From an uncultured Bryobacteraceae bacterium (GTDB lineage Bacteria > Acidobacteriota > Terriglobia > Bryobacterales > Bryobacteraceae), in assembly GCA_938027685.1 (NCBI GenBank), contig CALJAM010000010.1, positions 1-64,000 of the forward strand: a stretch of 64,000 nt of DNA, given 5' to 3'. Positions 17,379-25,763 of the stretch are shown here, piece after piece. The position numbers were made by a program, and so were the translations under genes. A model generated the notes under the pieces. That model did no database searches, was not told the DNA's origin, and saw only the letters and a list, made by a program, of their open reading frames with translations. The stretch's first letter is position 1, and every line of letters starts with the position of its first letter.

Positions 17379-19307
17379 ATGCCTGCCCGCACGCACCAGT
17401 TCACGGTCCGCCAGTTCTTTTCTCCCCGCGGCTTGCTGTCGCGCTGGCACCCCAATTACGAGTACCGTCCCGGCCAGCTTCAAATGGCGGAGGCGGTCTG
17501 GGAAGCCTTGAACCGCGGGCGGCACCTCATCGTCGAGGCCGGCACAGGCACCGGCAAGACTCTGGCCTACTTGGTGCCCGCCATCCTTTGGGGAAAGCGG
17601 ATCGTCATTTCCACCGGCACCAAGAACCTTCAGGACCAGCTCTTTTACAAGGACATTCCCTTCCTGGAGAAGCTCCTGGGCAGACGGCTCGCCGCCTGTT
17701 ACATGAAAGGCCGCAACAATTACGCCTGCCGGCAAAAGATCTACGACGCCGATAAGGAGCTGCTGCTCGAAGGCCTGGACGAGCTCAGCGATTTCCAGCT
17801 GATCCGCGAGTGGGAGAAGACCACTGAAACGGGCGATCGCGCCGAGATCCGCGGCCTGCCTGAAGACAGCAGCGCCTGGGCGAAAATCGATGCGCGCCGC
17901 GAGCGCTGCCCCGGCCAGAAATGTCCCCAGTTCGAGCGGTGCTTCCTTACCCTGATGCATCAGCGCGCACTCGCCAGCGACATCATCATCGTCAACCATC
18001 ACCTCTTCTTCGCCGACCTGGCCCTGAAGGAAAACGAGGCCGTCTCCGTTATCCCGGACTACTCCGCCGTCGTGCTCGACGAAGCCCACGAGATCGAGGA
18101 GATCGCCGGCCAGTACTTCGGCGTGCAGGTCTCCAACTACCAGTTCGACGAGCTGCGGCGCGACATCGCCGCACTGGCCCGCCGCAAACAGTTCGGTTCC
18201 CAGGAACTCGACCGCGTTCTCCAGCGCATGGACGAGCTGTCGGCCCGCTTCTTCGCCCTCTTCGGTGAGGACGAAGGTCGTTGGACCTTCCGCGAACAGA
18301 CGGAGTTTCTCGCGCGCCACGGGGAGGCCTACGAGGATCTGCTGCGCATCCTCCAAGTGGTCGCATCCCATCTGAATCTGATCGAGAACCCGCCCGAAGA
18401 AGTCGCGCCCCTGACCCGCCGCGCCGCCGAACTCGCCCGCCAGCTCGCCTTCTGGATGGAAGCGGCCGAGCCCGGCTACGTCTACTGGGTCGAGCGTCGC
18501 GGCCGCGGTTGCTTCCTGCAGGCCACACCCATTGACGTCGGCCCCATCCTGGCCGAAAAACTCTTCGCTCGCGTCGACGCCGTCATCCTCACCTCCGCCA
18601 CCCTCGCCGTCGGCGGCAGCTTCGAGTACATCCAGAAACGACTGGGCGTCGAAGAAGCCGAAACTCTCATCGTGCCCGGACACTTCGATTACCGCCGCCA
18701 GGCCCTGCTCTATGTGCCTCTGCATCTGCCGGACCCGAGGGACCGCGAGTTCCCCGCGTGCGCGGCCGAGGAGATCCTGCGCATCCTGCGCATCAGCCGC
18801 GGCCGCGCCTTCGTCCTCTTCACTTCCCACCAGCAAATGCGGCAGATCTACGACCGCGTCTCGCCCGCGCTCGAATATCCCTGCCTGCTCCAGGGCACCG
18901 GACCCCGAACCGCGCTGCTCGAGGAGTTCCGCACCACGCCGCACGCGGTGCTCTTCGCCACCGCATCCTTCTGGCAGGGCGTGGACGTGCCCGGCGAGCA
19001 GTTGAGCTGCGTCATCGTGGACCGCCTGCCCTTCGCCGTGCCCACCGACCCCGTGGTCGAGGCCCGCATCCGCGCCATCCGCGAGGAGGGCGGCAATCCC
19101 TTTTACGAGTATCAGATCCCGCAAGCCGCTCTCGCCCTCAAGCAGGGCTTCGGGCGGCTGATCCGCTCCGCCCAGGACCGCGGCGTGCTCGTGCTGTTGG
19201 ATAATCGGATCAGCAGACAACGCTACGGCCGCGTCTTCTTCGAAAGTCTGCCCGACTATTGCTTCACCACGCGGCTGGAAGACGTGGAGAAATTCTTTCA
19301 TGTTTGA
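17379..19307 (+). CDS. dinG: DinG/XPD-like Fe-S superfamily 2 DNA helicase
   Basis: A 5'-3' DNA helicase of the DinG/YoaA/XPD family. Walker A is EAGTGTGKT (about 53-61), motif II is LDEAHE (about 230), and later motifs include ILTSATL, ASFWQGVDVPG and QGFGRLIRS. Four cysteines in the arrangement NYAC, ERCPGQKC and ERC match the Fe-S cluster insert between the Walker motifs. It has no N-terminal exonuclease domain, unlike Gram-positive DinG. It probably acts in R-loop or damaged-DNA processing. TATACT lies 11 bases before the ATG. Its end overlaps queD by eight bases. Confidence 0.92.
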   Translation: MPARTHQFTVRQFFSPRGLLSRWHPNYEYRPGQLQMAEAVWEALNRGRHLIVEAGTGTGKTLAYLVPAILWGKRIVISTGTKNLQDQLFYKDIPFLEKLLGRRLAACYMKGRNNYACRQKIYDADKELLLEGLDELSDFQLIREWEKTTETGDRAEIRGLPEDSSAWAKIDARRERCPGQKCPQFERCFLTLMHQRALASDIIIVNHHLFFADLALKENEAVSVIPDYSAVVLDEAHEIEEIAGQYFGVQVSNYQFDELRRDIAALARRKQFGSQELDRVLQRMDELSARFFALFGEDEGRWTFREQTEFLARHGEAYEDLLRILQVVASHLNLIENPPEEVAPLTRRAAELARQLAFWMEAAEPGYVYWVERRGRGCFLQATPIDVGPILAEKLFARVDAVILTSATLAVGGSFEYIQKRLGVEEAETLIVPGHFDYRRQALLYVPLHLPDPRDREFPACAAEEILRILRISRGRAFVLFTSHQQMRQIYDRVSPALEYPCLLQGTGPRTALLEEFRTTPHAVLFATASFWQGVDVPGEQLSCVIVDRLPFAVPTDPVVEARIRAIREEGGNPFYEYQIPQAALALKQGFGRLIRSAQDRGVLVLLDNRISRQRYGRVFFESLPDYCFTTRLEDVEKFFHV

Positions 19308-19680
19308 AGTCTCCGTCGAGGAAACCTTCGCCGCCGCCCACGCCCTCCGCGCCTATCGCGGCAAATGCGAGAACCTGCACGGCCACAACTACAAAGTCGA
19401 GGTCACCCTGCAGGGCGATGAGCTGGACGGCGCCGGTCTGTTGGTGGATTTCGTGGAGCTGAAACGCTGGCTGCGCGCCGTCATCGAGCGGCTCGATCAC
19501 CGTCTGCTCAATGACGTCGAGCCCTTCGATCGGCTCAATCCCACGGCCGAGAATATGGCCCTCTACTTCTACCAGGAGATCTCACGCGCGCTCGCCGCCA
19601 GTCCCCACGCCGGCAGGGTGCGCGTCGCCCGCGTCACGGTCCGCGAAACTGACTCCGCCAGCGCGGTCTACCGCCCGTAA
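19300..19680 (+). CDS. queD: 6-carboxy-5,6,7,8-tetrahydropterin synthase (QueD)
   Basis: A PTPS-fold enzyme of the queuosine/7-deazaguanine pathway, converting 7,8-dihydroneopterin triphosphate to 6-carboxytetrahydropterin. Zinc ligands are visible as the His in AAAHALR and the pair in NLHGHNYKV; the catalytic Cys is in RGKCENLHGH. LDHRLLND and NPTAENMA are family-conserved. Length 126 is typical. It overlaps dinG and converges with the ferredoxin gene, sharing 13 bases at the ends. No other que genes are in the window. Confidence 0.93.
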   Translation: MFEVSVEETFAAAHALRAYRGKCENLHGHNYKVEVTLQGDELDGAGLLVDFVELKRWLRAVIERLDHRLLNDVEPFDRLNPTAENMALYFYQEISRALAASPHAGRVRVARVTVRETDSASAVYRP

Positions 19681-19928
19681 TACTCCGCGTTGATCCGGGC
19701 GTAGTGCGCCCACTTCTCCGGAAGGTCGTCGATCGCGAAAATCGCCGAGACCGGGCAGACGGGCACGCAGGCCCCACAGTCGATGCACTCGTAGGGATCG
19801 ATGTAAAGCATCTGGGACTCGGCAAATCCCGGCTCGTCTTTCTTAGGATGGATGCAATCCACAGGGCAGGCATCCACGCAAGCCGTGTCCTTCGTCCCAA
19901 TGCAGGGTTCCGCAATCACATAAGCCAT
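19668..19928 (-). CDS. Ferredoxin with two Fe-S clusters (7Fe/8Fe type)
   Basis: An 86-residue soluble electron carrier. Cluster motifs are CIGTKDTACVDACPVDCI and CIDCGACVPVCP. The first has a widened CxxxxxxxC spacing, as in seven-iron ferredoxins with a 3Fe-4S and a 4Fe-4S cluster. It is divergent from the respiratory operon, and both promoters could share the CRP/FNR-type site at 20004. It may serve that operon's FAD/Fe-S protein or unrelated reductases. Confidence 0.92.
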   Translation of the reverse strand: MAYVIAEPCIGTKDTACVDACPVDCIHPKKDEPGFAESQMLYIDPYECIDCGACVPVCPVSAIFAIDDLPEKWAHYARINAEYYGR

Positions 19929-20003
19929 CTCTCATCCCCTCCAGCCCCTCTCGAATGGAGGCGTCGTCCTTTTCAGGATAGCGCGGCCCTCGCCCGGCCC
20001 ACT

Positions 20004-20046
20004 TGTGACTTCGGTCACAGCCACGGGCCTCTCTCCGTCTTAGACT
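20004..20046 (+). promoter_or_regulatory. CRP/FNR-type site with class II promoter of the respiratory operon
   Basis: TGTGA-CTTCGG-TCACA (20004-20019) is a perfect match to the CRP consensus, within reach of related CRP/FNR-family regulators. A TAGACT -10 box lies at 20041-20046. The site centre (20011.5) is 32 bases upstream of the -10 centre, which puts it at about -41.5, the class II activator position. No good -35 box is visible, as expected for an activator-dependent promoter. The regulator gene is not in the window. Confidence 0.6.
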
Positions 20047-20107
20047 GACATTGCCGACGCCGACCGCGGCTGGGCCTCGGATAGGGTCGTCGTCGCGCGC
20101 TGGGCCC

Positions 20108-22020
20108 ATGATACGGCTCCGAGCGGAGCTTCCTGGTACGGACCACTTCCGCACGCTGATCGCTTGTCAGCTCGCCTGCCCCGTAGGCACCGACGCGCGC
20201 GGTTACGTGCGCGCCATCGCCGAGGGCCGATTCGAAGAAGCCTACCTGATCGCACGCGGACCTAACCCTTTCGCCTCCATTTGCGGCCGGATCTGCGGCG
20301 CCCCCTGCGAGGCGGCCTGCCGACGTGGCCGCATCCCGCGTGTGGATGACGACGGCTGGTATGTGGCCGACGACCGTCCCGTAGCCATACGCGCCCTCAA
20401 GCGCTTCGCTTGCGAGCAGGCCGGTCTGGAGACCCGACCCCGGATGAGCTCTGGCGCCTCCTCCGCAATTACGTGCCGCGCGTGGCTGCCGGAGCCGAGG
20501 AACTGGCCGCCCTCCTGCGTGCCTCCGTCGACGGGCGAATTCAGCCCGCCCGCGGCGAGAAAATCGCCATCGTAGGCGCAGGCCCCGCCGGCCTCTCCGC
20601 CGCCCACGACCTGGCCCTGCTCGGCTTCCGTCCCGTAGTCTTCGAAACCGAACCCGTGCCCGCCGGCATGCTCGCCGTGGGAGTGCCGCCCTACCGGCTG
20701 CCCCGCGAGTTGATCGCTCGCGAGGTCGCCGTCATCGAAGCCCTCGGCGTCGAAATCCATTGTGCAGTCACCGTGGGTCGCGACATCAGCCTGCGCCGCC
20801 TCCGCCGCGATCATGCCGCCGTGATCCTGGCCGCGGGCGCCAAGTCCTCGCGCAGGCTCGGCCTGCCGGGAGAGCACGGCCCCCGCGTCTATGGCGGCGT
20901 CGACCTCTTGCGCAGCGTGGCCCTGGGTAAACCCCTCGAGTTGGGTCGCGAGGTCGTCGTCATCGGCGGCGGCAACGTCGCCTACGACGTCGCTCGCACC
21001 GTGCTCCGCCAGATCGCTTATGATACGGCCCGCACCGCCGCACGCCTGCCCGAGACCGCACGCGTGCGCCTGGTCTCGCTGGAAACGCTGGAGGAAATGC
21101 CCGCCGACACCGTCGAAATCCTCGAGGGTGACGAAGAAGGCATCGAGCGCTGGAACGGCTGGGGACCCCTCGAGATCCTGCGTCACCACGACGGCAGTGT
21201 GCGCGGCGTCCTCCTGCGGCGCTGCCTGAGGGCCTACGACGAGCAGCGACGCTTCGCTCCCCTCTTCGACGATTCCGTGCGCGAAATCATTCCCTGCGAC
21301 ACCGTGCTGCTCGCCGTCGGCCAATCCCCCGTGCTCGATTTTCTCCACGATGGCGGCGACGACATCGAGCTGAGCCGACCCGGCTGGCCCAAGGTCGATC
21401 CCAACACCCTCGCCACCACCGCACCCGGCGTCTTCGTAGCCGGAGATCTCGCCCACGGAACGCGCCTTCTGATTGACGCCGTCGCCTCCGGCAAGGCGGC
21501 CGCCCGGTCCGTCTACTGCTGGCTGACCGGCCGCACCCTGAAAGCCGAGACGCTCACCGCTCACCTGGTGCTCGAAGGCTACCGCCGCGAGCACGGCTAC
21601 GAGGTCATCCGCCGCGTGCCCGTGCCCACGCTTCCGCCCGAAGAACGCCTGCAACGCCCCGACCTGCTGGTGGAGATCGGCTACAACGCCACTCAGGCCA
21701 TGGAGGAAGCCTCTCGCTGCCTCGACTGCGGCGTCAGCCCCGTCTTCGACGGCGGCCGTTGCATCCTTTGCGGAGGCTGCGTGGACGTTTGCCCCACCCG
21801 CTGTCTAAAGCTCGTGCCGCTCGCCTGGCTGGAAGCGGAACCGGCGCTCGAGCAGGCCATAGAAGAACTGCTCGGACCCGATGCCGACCGCGAAACGAAT
21901 TCCGCCATCCTCAAGGACGAGGACCGCTGCATCCGCTGTGCGCTCTGCGCCATGCGCTGCCCGGCGGACGCCATCACCATGGAACGCGTCACGTTCCACA
22001 CCTTCTGGAGCTCGACATGA
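20108..22020 (+). CDS. FAD/Fe-S oxidoreductase, GltD-like, with apparent frameshift
   Basis: A glutamate-synthase-small-subunit-like flavoprotein split over two frames. The N-terminal part (frame of 20108) has the Fe-S region CQLACPVGTDARGYV and CGRICGAPCEAACRRG, ending near residue 105. The rest (frame of 20410) continues with PTPDELWRLLRNYVP, the FAD motif VGAGPAGLSAAHDL, the NAD(P) motif VIGGGNVAYDVA and two C-terminal 4Fe-4S motifs (CILCGGCVDVCP, CIRCALCAMRCP). A one-base loss near 20430-20445, in a C-rich stretch, would explain it. It could be a real mutation, an assembly error or recoding. Stop overlaps the Rieske start. It may pass electrons between NAD(P)H or ferredoxin and the quinone/cytochrome chain. 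Confidence 0.75.
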
Positions 22021-22502
22021 CGATTCGCGCTGCAGGAACTCGCTCCCGTCTGGATCCTGAGCCGGTGGCGCGGCGCGACGTGCTCGGACTGGCCTCGCTG
22101 CTCAGTGCCGCCGCGGCCTTGCTGCTTTCTGCCTTCGGCATGCTGCGACTACCCAAGCCCGGCGTCCTCGCTTCCGCCGGCAAAAAATACCGCGTCAGCC
22201 TCCCCGAGGCGTTGCCCGCTGGCGAACCCTACACGCCCCCCGGCCGCGCCGTGGCGCTGTTCCGCGACGCTCAAGGCGTTTGGGCTGTCTCCCTGGTCTG
22301 CACCCACCTGGGTTGCATCGTACGTCCTTCGGCTCAGGGATTCGAATGCCCCTGTCACGGCTCCCGCTTCGGCCCCGACGGCTCCGTGATCAAAGGCCCG
22401 GCGCCTAAGGCGCTGCCTTGGTTGAAAGTAACTGCGAGCGGCGGCGGGTTCTTGGTGGACGAAGGCGCAACCGTCGCCCCCGGAACCAGGGTTTCCTCAT
22501 GA
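22017..22502 (+). CDS. Rieske 2Fe-2S protein of a bc-type complex
   Basis: A 161-residue Rieske subunit. One N-terminal TM anchor (LGLASLLSAAAALLLSAFGML) follows an RR pair, fitting Tat export. The cluster motifs are CTHLGC (about 95-100) and CPCHGS (about 111-116), giving two Cys and two His ligands plus the disulfide cysteines. The Pro loop is GPAPKALPW. It accepts electrons from quinol at cytochrome b and passes them to cytochrome c. Start and stop both overlap neighbours by four bases (ATGA), so it is translationally coupled. Confidence 0.93.
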   Translation: MTIRAAGTRSRLDPEPVARRDVLGLASLLSAAAALLLSAFGMLRLPKPGVLASAGKKYRVSLPEALPAGEPYTPPGRAVALFRDAQGVWAVSLVCTHLGCIVRPSAQGFECPCHGSRFGPDGSVIKGPAPKALPWLKVTASGGGFLVDEGATVAPGTRVSS

Positions 22503-24052
22503 ATCGGCAACTCACCGCTTCCCGCGCCCTGCAGGAGTTCCGGAACAACCTGCGCCAGGCCCCTCGACGAATCCTCGAATCGGCCTTCCGCAGCGGCAGG
22601 CCGGTTAGCGACCGCGCCCGCGCGCTGTTCGTCTTCGGCAATGTCTTTCTCCACTTGCACCCGGTCCGCGTGCATCGCTGGAGTCTGCGCTGGACGACCA
22701 CCCTCGGCCTCGGCGTCGCCGGCGCCGCCGCCTTCCTGCTCACCCTCGTCACCGGCGTGCTGCTGATGTTCTACTACAAACCCTACCCCGACGTCGCTTA
22801 CCAGTCCATCAAGGATCTGCACTTCGTGGTGCCCACGGGCCGCTTCATACGCAACATCCACCGCTGGGCCGGCAACGTGATGGTCGTCACCGTGCTCCTC
22901 CATATGGCTCGCGTCTTCTACACAGCGGCCTACCGCAAGCCCCGCGAATTCAACTGGCTCGTCGGCCTCGCTCTGCTCGTGCTCACGCTCGCCCTTGCCT
23001 TCACCGGTTACCTGCTGCCTTGGGACCAGCTCGCTTACTGGGCCATTACCATCGGCGCCAACATCGCGCAGTCACCGCGCGAGCTGACCGATGCGCTGGG
23101 CATCACAAGCTGGTTCGACCCCGGCGGACTGCAACGCCTGCTGCTTTTGGGTTCCGACACCGTGGGCGCCGAAGCGCTCATCCGTTTCTATCTCCTGCAC
23201 GTCATGATCCTGCCGCTCGTGCTCGCCGCACTGTTGGCCGTTCACTTTTGGCGCGTACGCAAGGACGGAGGGCTGGCACGTCCCCCCGATGCCGACCGAC
23301 GCCTCCCACCGCTGCCCGGCAACACCTATCCGGTCTTCACGGAAGCGCCCCAAAAAACCTACCAGGTCGTCGCCATCGTGCGCGGCCGCACGCCTGTCGT
23401 CGGCGCCGGGCCCGAAAACACGCTGCCCTCGATGCCCCACCTCCTTTACGCCGAACTGGCCGTATTCATGCTCGTCGTCTTCATCTGCCTTGCGCTTTCC
23501 CTCGCCTGGGATGCGCCGCTCAAGGAAATCGCCAACCCCTTGGTGCCCGAAAATCCCGCCAAGGCGCCCTGGTACTTCCTCGGCATCCAAGAGCTGGTGT
23601 CTTACTCCGCTTTCATGGGCGGCTTGGGGATCCCGCTGCTGGCCCTGCTCGGCTTGGGCCTCATCCCCTACCTCGACCGCGAACAGGAAGGCACCGGGGA
23701 GTGGTTTGCCGGGCCCGGCGGAGCGCGCTTAGCAGGCCTCTCCGCGCTCTTTGGCTTCGCCGCGGTCGTCGCGGTCGAGGCCTTCGCCATCCGCTTCGGG
23801 TGGATCCGCGAGTGGTTCCCCGAGGCTCCCCAACTGCTCGTCACGTTGATCAACCCGGCGACCCTGCTGACCCTCGCCTATGCCCTTTTCTCCTTGTGGA
23901 TCCTGCGCCGCTACGACTCCGTGCGCGCCGGCGCCGTCGCCCTGTTCACCTGCTTTCTGTGCGGCTTCGTGGTTACGACGGTGATCGGTACCTTCTTCCG
24001 CGGTCCCAACTGGGTCTTTTACTGGTCAGCGGCGGATTGGCCCGCACACTGA
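22499..24052 (+). CDS. Cytochrome b (fused b and subunit IV-type regions)
   Basis: The diheme membrane subunit of the bc-type complex, 517 residues. Heme-ligand histidine pairs are visible in IHRWAGNVMVVTVLLHMARV and LLHVMILPLVLAALLAVHFW. The N-terminal four-helix part is followed by a subunit IV-like part containing PAKAPWYFLGIQEL, with PWY where mitochondrial cytochrome b has PEWY. About eight to ten TM segments are predicted, with a roughly 60-residue soluble N-terminus. It oxidises quinol (or reduces quinone if flow is reversed). Between Rieske and cytochrome c genes. Confidence 0.9.
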   Translation: MNRQLTASRALQEFRNNLRQAPRRILESAFRSGRPVSDRARALFVFGNVFLHLHPVRVHRWSLRWTTTLGLGVAGAAAFLLTLVTGVLLMFYYKPYPDVAYQSIKDLHFVVPTGRFIRNIHRWAGNVMVVTVLLHMARVFYTAAYRKPREFNWLVGLALLVLTLALAFTGYLLPWDQLAYWAITIGANIAQSPRELTDALGITSWFDPGGLQRLLLLGSDTVGAEALIRFYLLHVMILPLVLAALLAVHFWRVRKDGGLARPPDADRRLPPLPGNTYPVFTEAPQKTYQVVAIVRGRTPVVGAGPENTLPSMPHLLYAELAVFMLVVFICLALSLAWDAPLKEIANPLVPENPAKAPWYFLGIQELVSYSAFMGGLGIPLLALLGLGLIPYLDREQEGTGEWFAGPGGARLAGLSALFGFAAVVAVEAFAIRFGWIREWFPEAPQLLVTLINPATLLTLAYALFSLWILRRYDSVRAGAVALFTCFLCGFVVTTVIGTFFRGPNWVFYWSAADWPAH

Positions 24053-24056
24053 CGCC

Positions 24057-25763
24057 ATGGCCCGCAACAAGTACCTCTTGCTGATCTCCAGCCTCGGGGT
24101 CCTGGCCCTGCTGGTGGCTGCCATCGTCCAAGAGCATTGGCTGCGGGAATGGCGCCGCATCCAGCGCCGTGCCCGCAGCGCAGAAGGCCCGGTGCCCGTC
24201 TACCTGCGGCAGGTGGTCAACACCACCTTGGGCCGTGCCGATCGCTGCGTCAGTTGCCACCTCCGCATGGCCCCCGGCGAAACTCCTCTGGCCACCGAGC
24301 CCGTGCTCGCTGCCCACCCGCCCCTGCCGCACGATCCCCTTGAGTTCGGCTGCACCACTTGCCACGGAGGGCAGGGCCAGGCTACCGACGAAGCCCACGC
24401 GCACGGCAACGTCCCTTTCTGGCCCGAGCCCATGCTCCCCTTGCGCTTCGCCGAGGCCGGTTGCGGCACTTGCCATAGTCCCTCAGGCATCCCGGAAGCA
24501 CAGACGCTCGCTGAGGCACGGCTGGCCTTCGAACGCCTCGATTGTCTCGCCTGCCATCGGGTCGATGGACGCGGCGGCACCCTGCGTCCCGGCGCCTTCG
24601 GCATGGAAGGACCGGATCTGTCTTACGTGGGCTTGAAGGGTTTTGACCACCAGTGGTACGCCAAACATCTGGCCAAAGTCCGCCACGCTCCCGCCGGCCC
24701 CTGGAGCGCCTTTCGAGAGATCGACGAGGACGATCTAGAACGGTTGCGCATCTTCCTCGAATCCCGCATCGGCGCACCCCGGCTGGTGGAAGGTCAGGCC
24801 GTCTTCTACAAAGCCGGCTGCCTCGGCTGCCATAAGGTCAGCGGCGTCGGCGGCGACGAGGGACCCGACCTCTCTCAGGCCGGCCTCAAGGACCCCGGCA
24901 GGCTCAACGCCCAGGGAGGTCACGGAAGCCCTCGCTTGGTCAACTGGCTCCTCGAACACTTCCGCTCGCCCTCGTCCGTGGTCGCCAATTCGCAGATGCC
25001 CGCGGTCACGCTCTCGGACCGCGAACTCGAGCTGCTGACCCTCTACACCCTTTCGCTGCGCCGCCGCGATCTGCCCTCCTCGTTCACGCCGCGGGACCGC
25101 ATCCGGACCACCCGTTTGGGAGAACGGGAGTTTCGCACCGACGGCGCCACGCTCTACGCCGCTTTCTGCTCCGGCTGCCACGGCTCCCGCGGACTCGGAC
25201 TGCGCTCCGCGGGCATGCCTGCCTTCCCCGCCGTAGCCCACCCCGATCTGCTGCAACTCGTCTCCGACCAGTTCCTGATCGCCACGATCGCGCGCGGAAG
25301 ACCCGGCCGTCGCATGCCCGCCTGGGCCCGGATCAACGGTGGACTCAGCGCGCAGGAGATTCGCACCGTGGTCCTCTGGCTGCGGCGTTTGGGAGGCGCA
25401 GACTTCAAGCCGGACGGCCGCCCCCGACGCTGGGTGAACGCCGACGCCTCTCACGGGCGTCGCCTCTACCGCCTCGCCTGCGCCGGCTGCCACGGCCCCA
25501 ACGGCGAAGGCGGCGAGGGGCCGGCCCTCAATAACCCCGTCTTGCTTGAAGCGGCTACCGACAGCTTTTTGTTCGAAACCATCCGGCGCGGCCGCCGCGG
25601 TACCGCAATGCCGGCCTTCTCTCAACCCTCGCCCGCCCATCCCACGCTCGCAGCCGAAGAAATCGCCTCCGTGGTTGCCTTCCTGCGAAGCTGGGAACGA
25701 CCTGCGCCTCCGAACGTCGCATCCACCGCGCACCCTGCTTCGGGAGAAAGGAATCTGCCATGA
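24057..25763 (+). CDS. Membrane-anchored seven-heme cytochrome c
   Basis: A 568-residue protein with an N-terminal TM anchor ([19 protein letters not shown]) and seven CxxCH motifs: CVSCH, CTTCH, CGTCH, CLACH, CLGCH, CSGCH and CAGCH. The last two lie in ordinary class I cytochrome c domains with downstream Met ligands (MPAWARI, MPAFSQ). The first four are closely spaced, like a multiheme module. It probably takes the place of cytochrome c1 and carries electrons between the bc-type complex and the molybdoenzyme encoded next. Stop overlaps the next start. Confidence 0.9.
   Translation: MARNKYLLLISSLGVLALLVAAIVQEHWLREWRRIQRRARSAEGPVPVYLRQVVNTTLGRADRCVSCHLRMAPGETPLATEPVLAAHPPLPHDPLEFGCTTCHGGQGQATDEAHAHGNVPFWPEPMLPLRFAEAGCGTCHSPSGIPEAQTLAEARLAFERLDCLACHRVDGRGGTLRPGAFGMEGPDLSYVGLKGFDHQWYAKHLAKVRHAPAGPWSAFREIDEDDLERLRIFLESRIGAPRLVEGQAVFYKAGCLGCHKVSGVGGDEGPDLSQAGLKDPGRLNAQGGHGSPRLVNWLLEHFRSPSSVVANSQMPAVTLSDRELELLTLYTLSLRRRDLPSSFTPRDRIRTTRLGEREFRTDGATLYAAFCSGCHGSRGLGLRSAGMPAFPAVAHPDLLQLVSDQFLIATIARGRPGRRMPAWARINGGLSAQEIRTVVLWLRRLGGADFKPDGRPRRWVNADASHGRRLYRLACAGCHGPNGEGGEGPALNNPVLLEAATDSFLFETIRRGRRGTAMPAFSQPSPAHPTLAAEEIASVVAFLRSWERPAPPNVASTAHPASGERNLP

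Noticed and set aside
17361-19301. 646-residue minus-strand ORF
   Set aside because: It is fully antisense to dinG, whose helicase motifs are complete. The translation is an Asp/Gly/Glu/Ala-rich mirror of GC-rich coding DNA with no domain.
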